Shown in pieces: positions 1 through 6,975 of a stretch of DNA of 7,609 nucleotides. This DNA comes from a bacterium (GTDB lineage: Bacteria; Patescibacteriota; Minisyncoccia; Minisyncoccales; Minisyncoccaceae): assembly GCA_023229485.1 (NCBI GenBank), contig JALNZJ010000034.1, forward strand, positions 1 through 7,609, read 5' to 3'. The notes under the pieces are model-generated. The model was not told the origin of the DNA and did not search any database. It saw nothing but the letters and a program-made list of their open reading frames with translations. The translations under genes and the position numbers were made by a program. Each line of letters starts with the position of its first letter. Positions within the stretch are counted from its first letter, which is position 1.

Positions 1-22
1 CAGACGTGTGCTCTTCCGATCT
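1..22. other. Illumina TruSeq adapter remnant (sequencing artefact)
   Basis: The first 22 bases, which include GTGCTCTTCCGATCT, match the 3' end of the Illumina TruSeq/NEBNext read-2 adapter. Read on the minus strand they begin AGATCGGAAGAGC, the familiar read-through adapter that follows an insert. The junction is at 22/23: from 23 onward the sequence is normal rpoB coding sequence. The adapter happens to keep the rpoB frame open (R-S-E-E-H-T-S), so a gene caller could add seven false residues. This is an untrimmed assembly end, not biology. Confidence 0.97.
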
Positions 23-520
23 TGTCTCAAATTCTAGCCAAGAACCTCTATTAGGAATTAATTTTGCAGCAAAACATCTTCTTCCTTTATTGATATTTAG
101 AGGAAAAAATACTCCTGGAGACCTGATTAATTGAGAAATTACAACCCTCTCAACTCCGTTCAAAACAAAAGTTCCTCTTTCGGTTAAAAGGGGAAAATTG
201 CCGAAGAAAATTTCTTGTTCTTGGCTTTTTTTTGTTTTTAGGTTTACTAATTTTACCTTAACTCTTAGCGGGGCCACAAACGAATCGTTGTTTTCTTTTG
301 CATCATATCCACAAACATAGTTTGGTTTCCCTAGCTTGTAATCAGTAAGATACAACTCAAATTCTTTTCCGGCATAGTCTTTAATGGGAGATATTTCAGC
401 AAAAAGATCTCTTAACTCTTCCTCCCATAACTGTCTTCCACTTTCCTTCTGCAAAAAAATAAGACTTGGCAATGGATAAGAAATCTTATTTTTTGAGAAA
501 TCTTTTAATTTATTTTTCAT
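23..520 (-). CDS. rpoB: DNA-directed RNA polymerase subunit beta, N-terminal fragment (3' part missing)
   Basis: This is the N-terminal 166 codons of the RNA polymerase beta subunit, which forms half of the catalytic cleft of the core enzyme. The family is usually over 1,000 residues, so most of the gene lies beyond the contig end. The protein opens with M-K-N-K-L-K-D-F. Residues 40-50 hold FAEISPIKDYAGK, a typical early beta motif. Residues 107-139 carry the protrusion-domain block GNFPLLTERGTFVLNG, then VERVVISQLIRSPGVFF. Residues 155-166 read IPNRGSWLEFET, a strongly conserved beta block. The residue aligned by eye with E. coli V146, a known rifampicin-resistance site, is Ile128. ATG at 520 is the only sensible start, because an in-frame TAA lies 12-15 nt upstream. 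There is no clear Shine-Dalgarno, only an A-rich AAGAAAAATT. A long leader and a promoter lie upstream. Truncation is by the adapter junction at 22/23, not by mutation. Confidence 0.96.
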
Positions 521-562
521 AATTTTTCTTAGTTAAGAGTTAAAATAAGGCATTCTTACAAC

Positions 563-590
563 AAAAAATACCTCAATTAGTTATTGGGGT
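563..590 (-). terminator. Terminator-like hairpin in rpoB leader (possible attenuator)
   Basis: On the minus strand an 8-position stem (ACCCCAAT pairing with ATTGAGGT, one C-A mismatch) closes a 5-nt loop at 578-582. After one A it is followed by six T (568-563). That is the layout of an intrinsic terminator. It sits about 42 nt upstream of the rpoB ATG and downstream of the predicted rpoB promoter, so it could attenuate rpoB or stop read-through from rodA. The stem is weak and mismatched on this strand; on the plus strand the mismatch becomes a G-U wobble, but no U-run follows there. Confidence 0.4.
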
Positions 591-618
591 TTAATATAAG
601 ATTAGAAACGACAAAAAG

Positions 619-636
619 TTATCTTAGTCAAGATAA
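619..636 (-). other. Small perfect stem-loop in rpoB leader
   Basis: TTATCTT and AAGATAA form a perfect 7-bp inverted repeat around a 4-nt loop (626-629). On the minus strand it is followed by C and five T. The stem has only one G-C pair, so it would be weak as a terminator. It lies between the predicted rpoB start site and the stronger hairpin at 563-590, so it could be part of a structured leader, or chance in AT-rich DNA. Confidence 0.3.
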
Positions 637-689
637 TGTTAATAAATTATTTCACTTACTAATCCTAAACATGCTTACAAATTAAAGCA

Positions 690-718
690 ATAGTATCAAA
701 AATGTCGATATGTGTCAA
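690..718 (-). promoter_or_regulatory. Predicted sigma70-type promoter of rpoB
   Basis: On the minus strand there is a perfect -35 box TTGACA (718-713), a 17-nt spacer, and a -10 box TACTAT (695-690, 4 of 6 consensus). The TGA just before it gives an extended -10 (TGnTACTAT). Transcription would start near 683, leaving a leader of about 160 nt before the rpoB ATG. It lies about 80 nt past the rodA stop, with no clear terminator between them, so rpoB may also receive read-through from the upstream operon. Confidence 0.65.
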
Positions 719-796
719 GGTATGCAAATCTTTAAATAAATTGCAAGTGTCTAGTCCACATTAACCTTGAGGTGTTTATGGTAGCATCAATTTAGA

Positions 797-1897
797 TTAG
801 GCTTTGATTATTTTCATATTCTGTAAAATTCCAATTGCAATAAAGCTAAATAAAAGGTTACTTCCCCCATAGCTGACCATTGGTAGTGGAACACCTATAA
901 CTGGCAAAAGGCCTAAGTTCATTGCTATGTTTATGAACATTTGAACAAAAATCGAAATTGCGATACCCGAGGCAAATAAACGACAAAAATTAGATTGTGC
1001 CCTTAGTGCAATACGAAGTATTCTTGAAAAAAATAACATGAAGGTGCCTAAAAGAATACAAACTCCAACAAATCCCATCTCTTCCGCAATAGCAGAGAAT
1101 ATAAAATCTGTATGTGGTTCAGGCAAAAATCCATTTTGAGTTTGCGAGCCATTACCTATTCCCTCTCCCAGTATTCCTCCTGCCCCGATACTTGTTTTTG
1201 ATTGATTCTGATTCCAATTACGTCCAAGTGGATCTGCTTGTGGTGTTATAAAGCCAAGGAGTCTCTCTTTTTGATAATCTTTTAAGATGATATTAAAACC
1301 TAATATTATAGTTAAAGAAAAAACTATTAGAATCATAATAAAGTGACGAACACGAATTCCAGAAATGAGCAAGATGGACAGCCAAATTGAAAGAATGATT
1401 GCTACTGAGCCAAATTCTGGGTGAAGAAATATCAGTATTGCTGGTATTCCAACGTAAATTCCAGAATAAAATATATGTTTTAATTTATAAAGCTCAATAT
1501 GTCTACTAGAAAAGTATTTTGCTAAAATTAGTATTAATATTAACTTTGTTGGTTCTATTGGATCAAAAGAAGCAAATCCAATTTTATACCATGATTTAAT
1601 GCCTCTTATCTCAGGTAAAAAGAAAACTCCAAATAACAATACAATACAAAAACAATAAAAAATAAACATTGCAATGGGATTTTCCCTTATTGTCCTATTA
1701 TCTATAAAGCTTATCCCAATCATTGCAGAAATACTCATGCCTAAAAAAAATAATTGTTTGTAAAAATTATTATAATCACTACTAGTCGAGACACTACTGC
1801 TTGAACTCCAAATCGAAATTAGCCCAATAATTGAAAGTAAAATTGCAGAACCAACAAGTAGCCAGTCAAATTTTTTGATATGATTCCAAAATGACAC
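797..1897 (-). CDS. rodA: RodA-type SEDS peptidoglycan glycosyltransferase
   Basis: A polytopic membrane protein of the SEDS (RodA/FtsW/SpoVE) family. RodA polymerises lipid II into glycan strands during wall elongation, working with a class B PBP. At 366 residues it is full length for RodA, with about ten hydrophobic segments. Family motifs in order: IKSWYKIGFASFDPIEPTKL (the GxxxW...PSE-like block, about residues 100-118), LHPEFGSVAI, then ADPLGRNWNQNQSKTSIGAGG with GEGIGNGSQ. Next comes FLPEPHTDFIFSAIAEE, where Asp264 matches the essential Asp of SEDS enzymes, and last GLLPVIGVPLPMVSYGGSNLL near the C-terminus. The start is GTG at 1897; the only upstream in-frame alternatives before the ligA stop are ATT codons. 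The leader is AT-only, without a Shine-Dalgarno. It follows ligA by 21 nt, so co-transcription is likely. No partner PBP is in the window. RodA fits better than FtsW by length and short N-terminus, but the two are hard to separate by eye. Confidence 0.93.
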   Translation of the reverse strand: MSFWNHIKKFDWLLVGSAILLSIIGLISIWSSSSSVSTSSDYNNFYKQLFFLGMSISAMIGISFIDNRTIRENPIAMFIFYCFCIVLLFGVFFLPEIRGIKSWYKIGFASFDPIEPTKLILILILAKYFSSRHIELYKLKHIFYSGIYVGIPAILIFLHPEFGSVAIILSIWLSILLISGIRVRHFIMILIVFSLTIILGFNIILKDYQKERLLGFITPQADPLGRNWNQNQSKTSIGAGGILGEGIGNGSQTQNGFLPEPHTDFIFSAIAEEMGFVGVCILLGTFMLFFSRILRIALRAQSNFCRLFASGIAISIFVQMFINIAMNLGLLPVIGVPLPMVSYGGSNLLFSFIAIGILQNMKIIKA

Positions 1898-1918
1898 GTT
1901 TTTATAAATAATTAATAA

Positions 1919-3985
1919 TTATTTTTCTAATAATTTTAAAAAATCTTTTTCTTCTAATATTTTTACTCCTAAATTTTTTGCTTTATCATATTTTGATCCT
2001 GGATTTTCACCAATAATCACATAGTCTGTTTTACTTGAAACGCTGGTCGAAAACTCTCCTCCTTCTTCAATTATTCTACTCTCGGCTTCTTCTCTTTTAA
2101 GCGAAGACAAGGTTCCCGTCAAGACAAATTTTAAGCCTAATAATTTATTGCTCTTTTTTTCTTCTATTTCAAACCAAACACCTCTTTCTTTCATTTTATT
2201 CAAAAAATCCAAATTATTCTTATTTTTAAACCATTCAATAATTGAACTTCCGACAATGGGACCAATATCTTTAATATTTTCCATATCTTCGTAGGTAGAA
2301 TTTTTAATTTTTTCGATACTTCCAAATTTAAAAGCTAAATCAGTGGCAGTTTTTTGACCAACATTCCTTATTCCTAAAGAATAAATAAATTTTGCTAAGG
2401 GAGCTTTCTTTTTTGCTTGTATTGCGGAAACAAGTTTACGAGCTGACTTTTCTCCAAATCTATCTAGTGCTAACAAGTCACCCTCTTTTAAGTCAAACAA
2501 GTCTGACGGATCCTTTACTAATCCTTCTTCAATTAATCTTTCTATTACTCGCCCGCCCAACCCTTCAATATTAAAAGCACCTCGTGAAATAAAATGATTA
2601 AAATATTTTATTTTTCTACCAAAACAGTTTTCATTGGGACACCTCCAAATAACTTCGACGTCTGGCTTTATTAAATCAGTGTTACACGATGGACATTTGC
2701 TTGGCATTTTAAAGTTTTTTTCTTTTCCTGTTCGAAGTCCTTCAAAAATTCGCAGTATTTCTGGAATAACATCTCCTGCTCGTCCAATGACTACCGTGTC
2801 GCCAATTTTTAAACCTAATCTTTCGATCTCTTTTTCATTATGGAGTGTGGCCCTACTAACAACAACTCCGCCGACATTTACCGGTTCCAATAATGCGACA
2901 GGAGTCATGGCACCAGTACGCCCAATTTGAACCATAATATCCCGTACCTTTGTCGTAACTTCTACTAAAGGGAACTTTAGGGCAATTCCTGCTCGAGGGG
3001 CTTTTCCAATAATTCCTAATTTTTCGAATATTAAATTATTATTTATTGAAACAACAACGCCATCTACTTCATAAGGTAATTTTTCTCTTTTGCCTTGCCA
3101 GTGAGAGTAGTATTCAAAAACTTCATCCATATTACGACAAAGGCGATTGAACTTATTGTTTGTCTTAAAGCCCATTGCTTCCAAAATTAAATGTTCTTCT
3201 TCGTGAGTTTTTTGTCCTAAATCGGTTACTATACTATAAACATCTGCATCTAAGTGACGAGAAGATGTAATCTTAGAATCTAATTGTCGAATAGATCCTG
3301 CAGCAAGATTTCTTGGATTAGCAAAAAGCGGCAGCCCTTGTTTTTCTCGTTTTTGATTTATTTTTTCAAAGTCTTGTTTTGTTAAAACAGCCTCTCCTCT
3401 TACAACAACTTCTTTTAAGTTACTACTATTTATTGCTTCTGCGATACTATAAAGTTTTTTCTTTCTTAGTTCCTTAATTATCTCCTCTTTATCTTTTATT
3501 TTTAAAGGAATCGCCTCTATTGTTTTTATATTTTTAGTTACATTTTCTCCAATTTTTCCATCCCCTCTCGTTGAACCAATCTCAAGTACGCCTTCTTTAT
3601 AAATTAATTCTATGGCAAGTCCATCCAATTTTGGCTCGCAATAATAATTAATATTTTTTAAATCATTATTATTTAAAAGTTTTTTATTCCTTTCTTCCCA
3701 GTCATCCATATCCTGCCTATTAAAAGCATCGTAAAATGATGTCATTAATTTTTGGTGTGCTATTTTTTCAAATACCTCTAATGCCTCTCCACCTATTCTT
3801 TGAGTAGGAGAATCGGTGGTTATGAGATTGGGAAATAATTGTTCTAAATCAAAAAGCTCCTTCTTTAAGGAGTCGAGAGCTGCGTCCGAAATTTCTTGTT
3901 TATCATAAATATGATAAAGGTGCCTATGATAATTAATAGTTTTTTTAAGATTTTCTATTCTTTTTTTTGCCTCATTTTTTTCCAT
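1919..3985 (-). CDS. ligA: NAD+-dependent DNA ligase LigA
   Basis: Seals nicks in duplex DNA using NAD+, joining Okazaki fragments and finishing repair. All domains are present in 688 residues, near the usual 650-700. The Ia domain (1 to about 75) has YHxxY-like and ISDAALDSL motifs plus DSPTQRIGG. The nucleotidyltransferase domain has EPKLDG with the adenylated Lys119, STRGDGKIGENVT (137-150), VVRGEA (195-199), FANPRNLAAGSIRQLD (221-236), YEVDGVVV and LKFP with Lys337. An OB-fold follows with IGRTGAMTPVA and GRAGDVIPEI. The zinc site is C431, C434, C449, C454. A helix-hairpin-helix region follows (about 465-600), with LGIRNVG and IKDIGPIVG, and then a BRCT domain (about 613-688, LTGTL...KTDYVIIGENPGSK). 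The usual PRW before the KF motif reads PRA here, and residues about 165-190 seem to be a short charged insertion relative to E. coli. The ATG at 3985 is preceded by GGA at 3-nt spacing. It follows the pilX-like gene by 24 nt, so it probably belongs to the pilus transcript. Confidence 0.98.
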   Translation of the reverse strand: MEKNEAKKRIENLKKTINYHRHLYHIYDKQEISDAALDSLKKELFDLEQLFPNLITTDSPTQRIGGEALEVFEKIAHQKLMTSFYDAFNRQDMDDWEERNKKLLNNNDLKNINYYCEPKLDGLAIELIYKEGVLEIGSTRGDGKIGENVTKNIKTIEAIPLKIKDKEEIIKELRKKKLYSIAEAINSSNLKEVVVRGEAVLTKQDFEKINQKREKQGLPLFANPRNLAAGSIRQLDSKITSSRHLDADVYSIVTDLGQKTHEEEHLILEAMGFKTNNKFNRLCRNMDEVFEYYSHWQGKREKLPYEVDGVVVSINNNLIFEKLGIIGKAPRAGIALKFPLVEVTTKVRDIMVQIGRTGAMTPVALLEPVNVGGVVVSRATLHNEKEIERLGLKIGDTVVIGRAGDVIPEILRIFEGLRTGKEKNFKMPSKCPSCNTDLIKPDVEVIWRCPNENCFGRKIKYFNHFISRGAFNIEGLGGRVIERLIEEGLVKDPSDLFDLKEGDLLALDRFGEKSARKLVSAIQAKKKAPLAKFIYSLGIRNVGQKTATDLAFKFGSIEKIKNSTYEDMENIKDIGPIVGSSIIEWFKNKNNLDFLNKMKERGVWFEIEEKKSNKLLGLKFVLTGTLSSLKREEAESRIIEEGGEFSTSVSSKTDYVIIGENPGSKYDKAKNLGVKILEEKDFLKLLEK

Positions 3986-4009
3986 GTTCCAAAAAATAAT
4001 AAAATAATT

Positions 4010-4360
4010 TTACCACGATACCTCTAAAATTCTTCTAGCATTTGTTTTATATCTTCCTTCGGAAGTAATTTTTGTTCCAGTCCCTGGACACTCGACGGGA
4101 ATTGTTAAATCGTATGTAAAATTAGCATCGCCAACGTTTCCGTCCACTGCGTCACAAGTACCTCCAACAGTTGAGAATAGTGCAGCCTCTATTCCTGAGT
4201 CAGCAGCATGAAAGGCTCTTACTCCATCAGCTAAGTTTCCAGTCATTTTTGAAGCAGTAATAATAACACTAGAAATATTTAAAGAAATTGAAAGCAAGAT
4301 AGAAAGAATGACAAGAACTAAATATATGGCAAATCCTTTTTGATTAGTTTTATTTTTCAT
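4010..4360 (-). CDS. PilX/GspK-like minor pilin
   Basis: A small pilin-like protein of 116 residues. A basic N-terminus (M-K-N-K-T-N-Q-K) precedes a predicted prepilin peptidase site G9/F10 and a hydrophobic helix (about 10-35). The segment GVRAFHAADSGIEAAL (46-61) matches the AFxAADSGIE pattern of PilX N-terminal proteins. The mature +5 residue is Leu14 rather than Glu, as in GspK-type pseudopilins, which cap the tip and do not need the glutamate. Two cysteines (C69, C91) could form a disulfide. Homologues in Patescibacteria are usually annotated as PilX N-terminal domain or hypothetical proteins. The ATG lies 2 nt after the stop of the pilW-like gene, suggesting translational coupling; no strong Shine-Dalgarno is seen. 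A role as tip or initiator minor pilin is inferred. Confidence 0.75.
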   Translation of the reverse strand: MKNKTNQKGFAIYLVLVILSILLSISLNISSVIITASKMTGNLADGVRAFHAADSGIEAALFSTVGGTCDAVDGNVGDANFTYDLTIPVECPGTGTKITSEGRYKTNARRILEVSW

Positions 4361-4362
4361 GT

Positions 4363-4998
4363 TTAATCACTACTTATGTTTAAATTTCTTTGCGAAAGAC
4401 TTGTTTGGACCCTTATTTCCGGAATAGGAACAATTCTCCTGCCATTCGGCACCATATCTAAACTTATAGTAACCATTGGTTGCTTATAATCGGATAAAGC
4501 TCTATTTTGTGCCACAAAGGTCAAATTATTAACTATTACTTGCGAAGAAGTAATTGCAGTACCAGTCGCAGGAAAATCCGAGGCAAGCATTGTACTAGAT
4601 TTATATTCATAAATCGTATGATTGGTTGTATTAAGAGCAAATTTCCGACAACAATATGCACCTACTCCGCCATTAGCCATTGGGTCATAACTTAAAAACT
4701 TAATCTCGGTAAAGCTTGACGTTGTATCACTATAATTTGTGTCTATTGTTCCCGTACAAGCACCCGATCCACTAGTTGAATTATCGGCTCGGGCTAATCT
4801 AATTGCTCTACCCATATAGTCAATAGCAAAATTTGCTTCATTCATAATTGCTTGGTGCTGAAGAACAACAGTTTGAGTATTTACTGTTGCTGTAAAGATT
4901 GACATAAGGGATACGGATAAAAGGCCAAAAATGGCAAAGGAAACTAATACCTCTACTAAAGACAAGCCTTTTTGTTTTTGGAAATGCTTATTGTTCAT
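4363..4998 (-). CDS. PilW/GspJ-like prepilin (type IV minor pilin)
   Basis: A type IV prepilin with the N-methylation motif KGLSLVEVLVSFAIFGLL: cleavage after Gly11, mature Leu12 as +1 and Glu16 as +5 (211-residue numbering). After the helix, residues 49-72 (HQAIMNEANFAIDYMGRAIR, then LARA) resemble the PilW/GspJ N-terminal helix. The C-terminal half, ending in a Q-T-S-L-S-Q-R stretch, is a predicted beta-rich globular domain. It has three cysteines, C81 and an adjacent C116-C117. I chose ATG at 4998 because GGAG (5011-5008) lies 9 nt upstream. An in-frame TTG at 5013 would add five residues but would consume that Shine-Dalgarno and overlap the upstream gene. With ATG, the gene starts 2 nt after the pilV-like stop. 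Assignment to PilW versus GspJ is by gene order and general appearance. Confidence 0.8.
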   Translation of the reverse strand: MNNKHFQKQKGLSLVEVLVSFAIFGLLSVSLMSIFTATVNTQTVVLQHQAIMNEANFAIDYMGRAIRLARADNSTSGSGACTGTIDTNYSDTTSSFTEIKFLSYDPMANGGVGAYCCRKFALNTTNHTIYEYKSSTMLASDFPATGTAITSSQVIVNNLTFVAQNRALSDYKQPMVTISLDMVPNGRRIVPIPEIRVQTSLSQRNLNISSD

Positions 4999-5000
4999 AT

Positions 5001-5546
5001 TTATTGTCTCCAATTATAAATATCCTGTTTTACTTCGGTGGTATAATTATACCACGAAACGGTTACTATTATCCTCAATCTGTCGGCGGTAGTGCTATCA
5101 ATCGTTATCTTTCTTCTGTATGGAGTTAATTGTAATGTTGATACCTCGCCACTGCTTGGATAACGATAAAGTTTAGTAGTCGGGTCTATATATAAAAAAT
5201 TACCTGGATTAGTCCATGAGGTTAATCCTGTTGTTGTTCCATCTCCACCTTTTTTTAAATAATCTATCTCGCAGCCAGAACCACAGGTAGTAAGTCCATT
5301 ATCCCAAGAAGTCCCACAAGGAAGAGTTGCACAAATCCAATTACTATCTCTCATATTTTTGACTATCTCTACCCCCTCTTCAGCTAAGAGAGATGCTTCA
5401 TAAGCCTCTTTCTCTTGTTTTGTTTGTTGATTATATTTACTATTCAATCCAAACATACTAATTAGTGCAAAAGAAATGATAAAAACCGAAACTAGCATCT
5501 CGATTAATGAAAAACCTTTTCGATTTTTATTTTTTCTTTTGTTCAT
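5001..5546 (-). CDS. PilV/GspI-like prepilin (type IV minor pilin)
   Basis: A 181-residue type IV prepilin. A highly basic leader of 11 residues ends at Gly11; the motif GFSLIEMLVSVFIISFAL follows, with mature Phe1 and Glu5 (Glu16 of the precursor). The segment AYEASLLAEEGVEIVKNMRDSNW (48-70) is the ASxLAxEGIEIVRNxRDxNW pattern common in patescibacterial PilV-like proteins. Four cysteines (C72, C77, C88, C92) around a PCGTSWD motif suggest one or two disulfides stabilising the loop after the helix. Together with the GspH-, PilW- and PilX-like neighbours it would complete a minor-pilin initiation complex. The ATG at 5546 lacks a clear Shine-Dalgarno (A-rich run upstream) and is 15 nt after the gspH-like stop. 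Confidence 0.83.
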   Translation of the reverse strand: MNKRKNKNRKGFSLIEMLVSVFIISFALISMFGLNSKYNQQTKQEKEAYEASLLAEEGVEIVKNMRDSNWICATLPCGTSWDNGLTTCGSGCEIDYLKKGGDGTTTGLTSWTNPGNFLYIDPTTKLYRYPSSGEVSTLQLTPYRRKITIDSTTADRLRIIVTVSWYNYTTEVKQDIYNWRQ

Positions 5547-5561
5547 TTTTTTAATGTAAGT

Positions 5562-6167
5562 TTAATTTAAATTTATCATCCCAGCATTATTTATAGTGAT
5601 TGTTTTCGTTCTTGTCTCATCATTAGTGCTTAGCATAATCACAACAGTGCATTCTGCTCGTGGAGCACAATCTGTTGAATTTTGATAATAATTATTATTG
5701 CCGTTTAAAAAAACTGTTGGATAAGGAGACCTAAAAAAAATGTCTAATGTAGTTTGACTTGTGCCTACGGCATCTCTTAAGTAAAGTATTTTTACTCCAT
5801 CTTCTAATTTTACCCAATCAGCAATGTCGTTAGTTTTTGAAGGAAAAATATTTGTAGATCCGCTGCTAGAAGCATTGAAAACATGAGCATTATTTACTGA
5901 ATTTTTAAAAATATGATACTTTTTTTTTGATTCATCGGTAGTAATATCGAAATGGATACCATTGCCATAATTTCCTTCAATGCCCGACATTGCATTACTG
6001 ACTGCAAATCGCAAATCCTGGTATAGTTTTTGACTACTCCTTTCGAGGGCCATACTTTCTTGGCCAGTACCATAATTAGCAAATACGACTCCAGTAACAA
6101 TAATAATCATTGTCACTACGGCCATTAATTCTATCATGGTTAATCCTTTTTTAAAAAATTTGTTCAT
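5562..6167 (-). CDS. GspH/FimT-like prepilin (type IV minor pilin)
   Basis: A 201-residue type IV prepilin with a short leader (MNKFFKKG), cleavage after Gly8 and the motif LTMIELMAVVTMIIIVTGVVFA, with mature Glu5 at Glu13. The next helix (MALERSSQKLYQDLRFAVSNAM, 39-60) matches the GspH/FimT pattern, in which a segment on dividing reads into arrayed beta-strands. The globular part has an SPYPTVFLNG segment and ends with C167/C173 and strands typical of GspH (TIxNAG near the end). FimT-like minor pilins help start pilus assembly, and in some competence pili they bind DNA; whether this one does cannot be told here. The ATG at 6167 lies 4 nt after the prepilin peptidase stop, and the leader is AT-only with no Shine-Dalgarno. 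Confidence 0.83.
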   Translation of the reverse strand: MNKFFKKGLTMIELMAVVTMIIIVTGVVFANYGTGQESMALERSSQKLYQDLRFAVSNAMSGIEGNYGNGIHFDITTDESKKKYHIFKNSVNNAHVFNASSSGSTNIFPSKTNDIADWVKLEDGVKILYLRDAVGTSQTTLDIFFRSPYPTVFLNGNNNYYQNSTDCAPRAECTVVIMLSTNDETRTKTITINNAGMINLN

Positions 6168-6171
6168 AAAT

Positions 6172-6975
6172 TTATTTTAAACTAAAAGACCAATACCAAT
6201 TAACTATATCTGATCCGTAGATCAAAGCGAACAATGTACCTGCGATTAAATATGGACCAAATGGGACCTGTGATTTCATTTTTTTTTCGCCCTTGGCAAT
6301 CAGCAATATTCCGATGAATGCTCCCAAGGTAAAAGCAAAAAATAGTGCTACGATAATATTTGGAAATCCTAGAATAAGGCCTAATAAAAAAACTAATTTT
6401 ACGTCTCCAAACCCCATTGCCTTCCCTCGTGAAAAAAACCAAAGACAAAAAAAGAATAAGGAAGCAAATACTCCGGAGTAAATAATTGGTAAAATATTTT
6501 CCATTGAAAGGATATTTGAATAAAAAGAAAAAGCTATCCAACCCAATGAAATAATTGTACCAAAAAAAGTAATCCTATCTGGTATTATATAATGCCTTGC
6601 GTCATAAATAAAGGCTATTATTAAAAATGAAAAAATTGTCCAATAATAAATGAGGCTCCAAACTTGATAACTAGTAAAAGTTCCGAGTAAATTGAATCCT
6701 AAAGACCAATAAATGGCCACAAAAACAAGACCTGTTGCAATTTCTACTAATGGATATTGCCATGAAATCTTATTTTTGCAATGACTACATCTACCCCCCA
6801 ATAATAAAAAACTAAAAACTGGAATTAACTCTAGTGCAGATAATCTATGTTTACAGTTAGGACAATAAGAATTCTTAATAACAAAATCTTCTTCTAAAAA
6901 AACTCGGCAAGAAACACAATTTAAAAAACTACCAATAAATAAACCTAAGACGAAAACAAAAATAAAATCAATCAT
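6172..6975 (-). CDS. pilD: Prepilin peptidase / N-methyltransferase (PilD/GspO/ComC family)
   Basis: An inner-membrane aspartic protease of the A24 family that cleaves prepilin leaders after Gly and N-methylates the new N-terminus. At 267 residues it is full length. The N-terminal methylase-type domain has GSFLNCVSCR (15-24) and a zinc-type tetracysteine, C38-P-N-C41 and C63-S-H-C66, followed by YPLVEIATG (74-82). The catalytic aspartates are Asp125 in DARHYIIPDRI and Asp191 in GFGDVKL, both in the expected GxGD-protease setting. Several hydrophobic helices fit the membrane fold. It is the first gene of the minor-pilin run and its products are its likely substrates, along with the major pilin upstream. 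The ATG at 6975 has a weak AGG just upstream. Cluster expression probably starts from the promoter at 7067-7094. Confidence 0.96.
   Translation of the reverse strand: MIDFIFVFVLGLFIGSFLNCVSCRVFLEEDFVIKNSYCPNCKHRLSALELIPVFSFLLLGGRCSHCKNKISWQYPLVEIATGLVFVAIYWSLGFNLLGTFTSYQVWSLIYYWTIFSFLIIAFIYDARHYIIPDRITFFGTIISLGWIAFSFYSNILSMENILPIIYSGVFASLFFFCLWFFSRGKAMGFGDVKLVFLLGLILGFPNIIVALFFAFTLGAFIGILLIAKGEKKMKSQVPFGPYLIAGTLFALIYGSDIVNWYWSFSLK

Noticed and set aside
721..796. A terminator for rodA directly after its stop codon
   Set aside because: Only short imperfect repeats without a T-run are present; the nearest terminator-like structure is at 563-590, past the rpoB promoter.
2392..2930. Plus-strand open frames of 60 and 98 codons inside ligA
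   Set aside because: They lie antisense to a fully conserved ligase and their translations show no recognisable domain, so they are shadows of ligA.
4507..4695. Plus-strand open frame opposite the pilW-like gene
   Set aside because: Antisense to a convincing prepilin gene and with no recognisable protein features.
5894..6541. Alternative minus-strand frames (5894-6100 and 6200-6541) and a plus-strand frame (6293-6481)
   Set aside because: They overlap the gspH-like and pilD genes, whose motifs are clear; the alternatives are out-of-frame readings.
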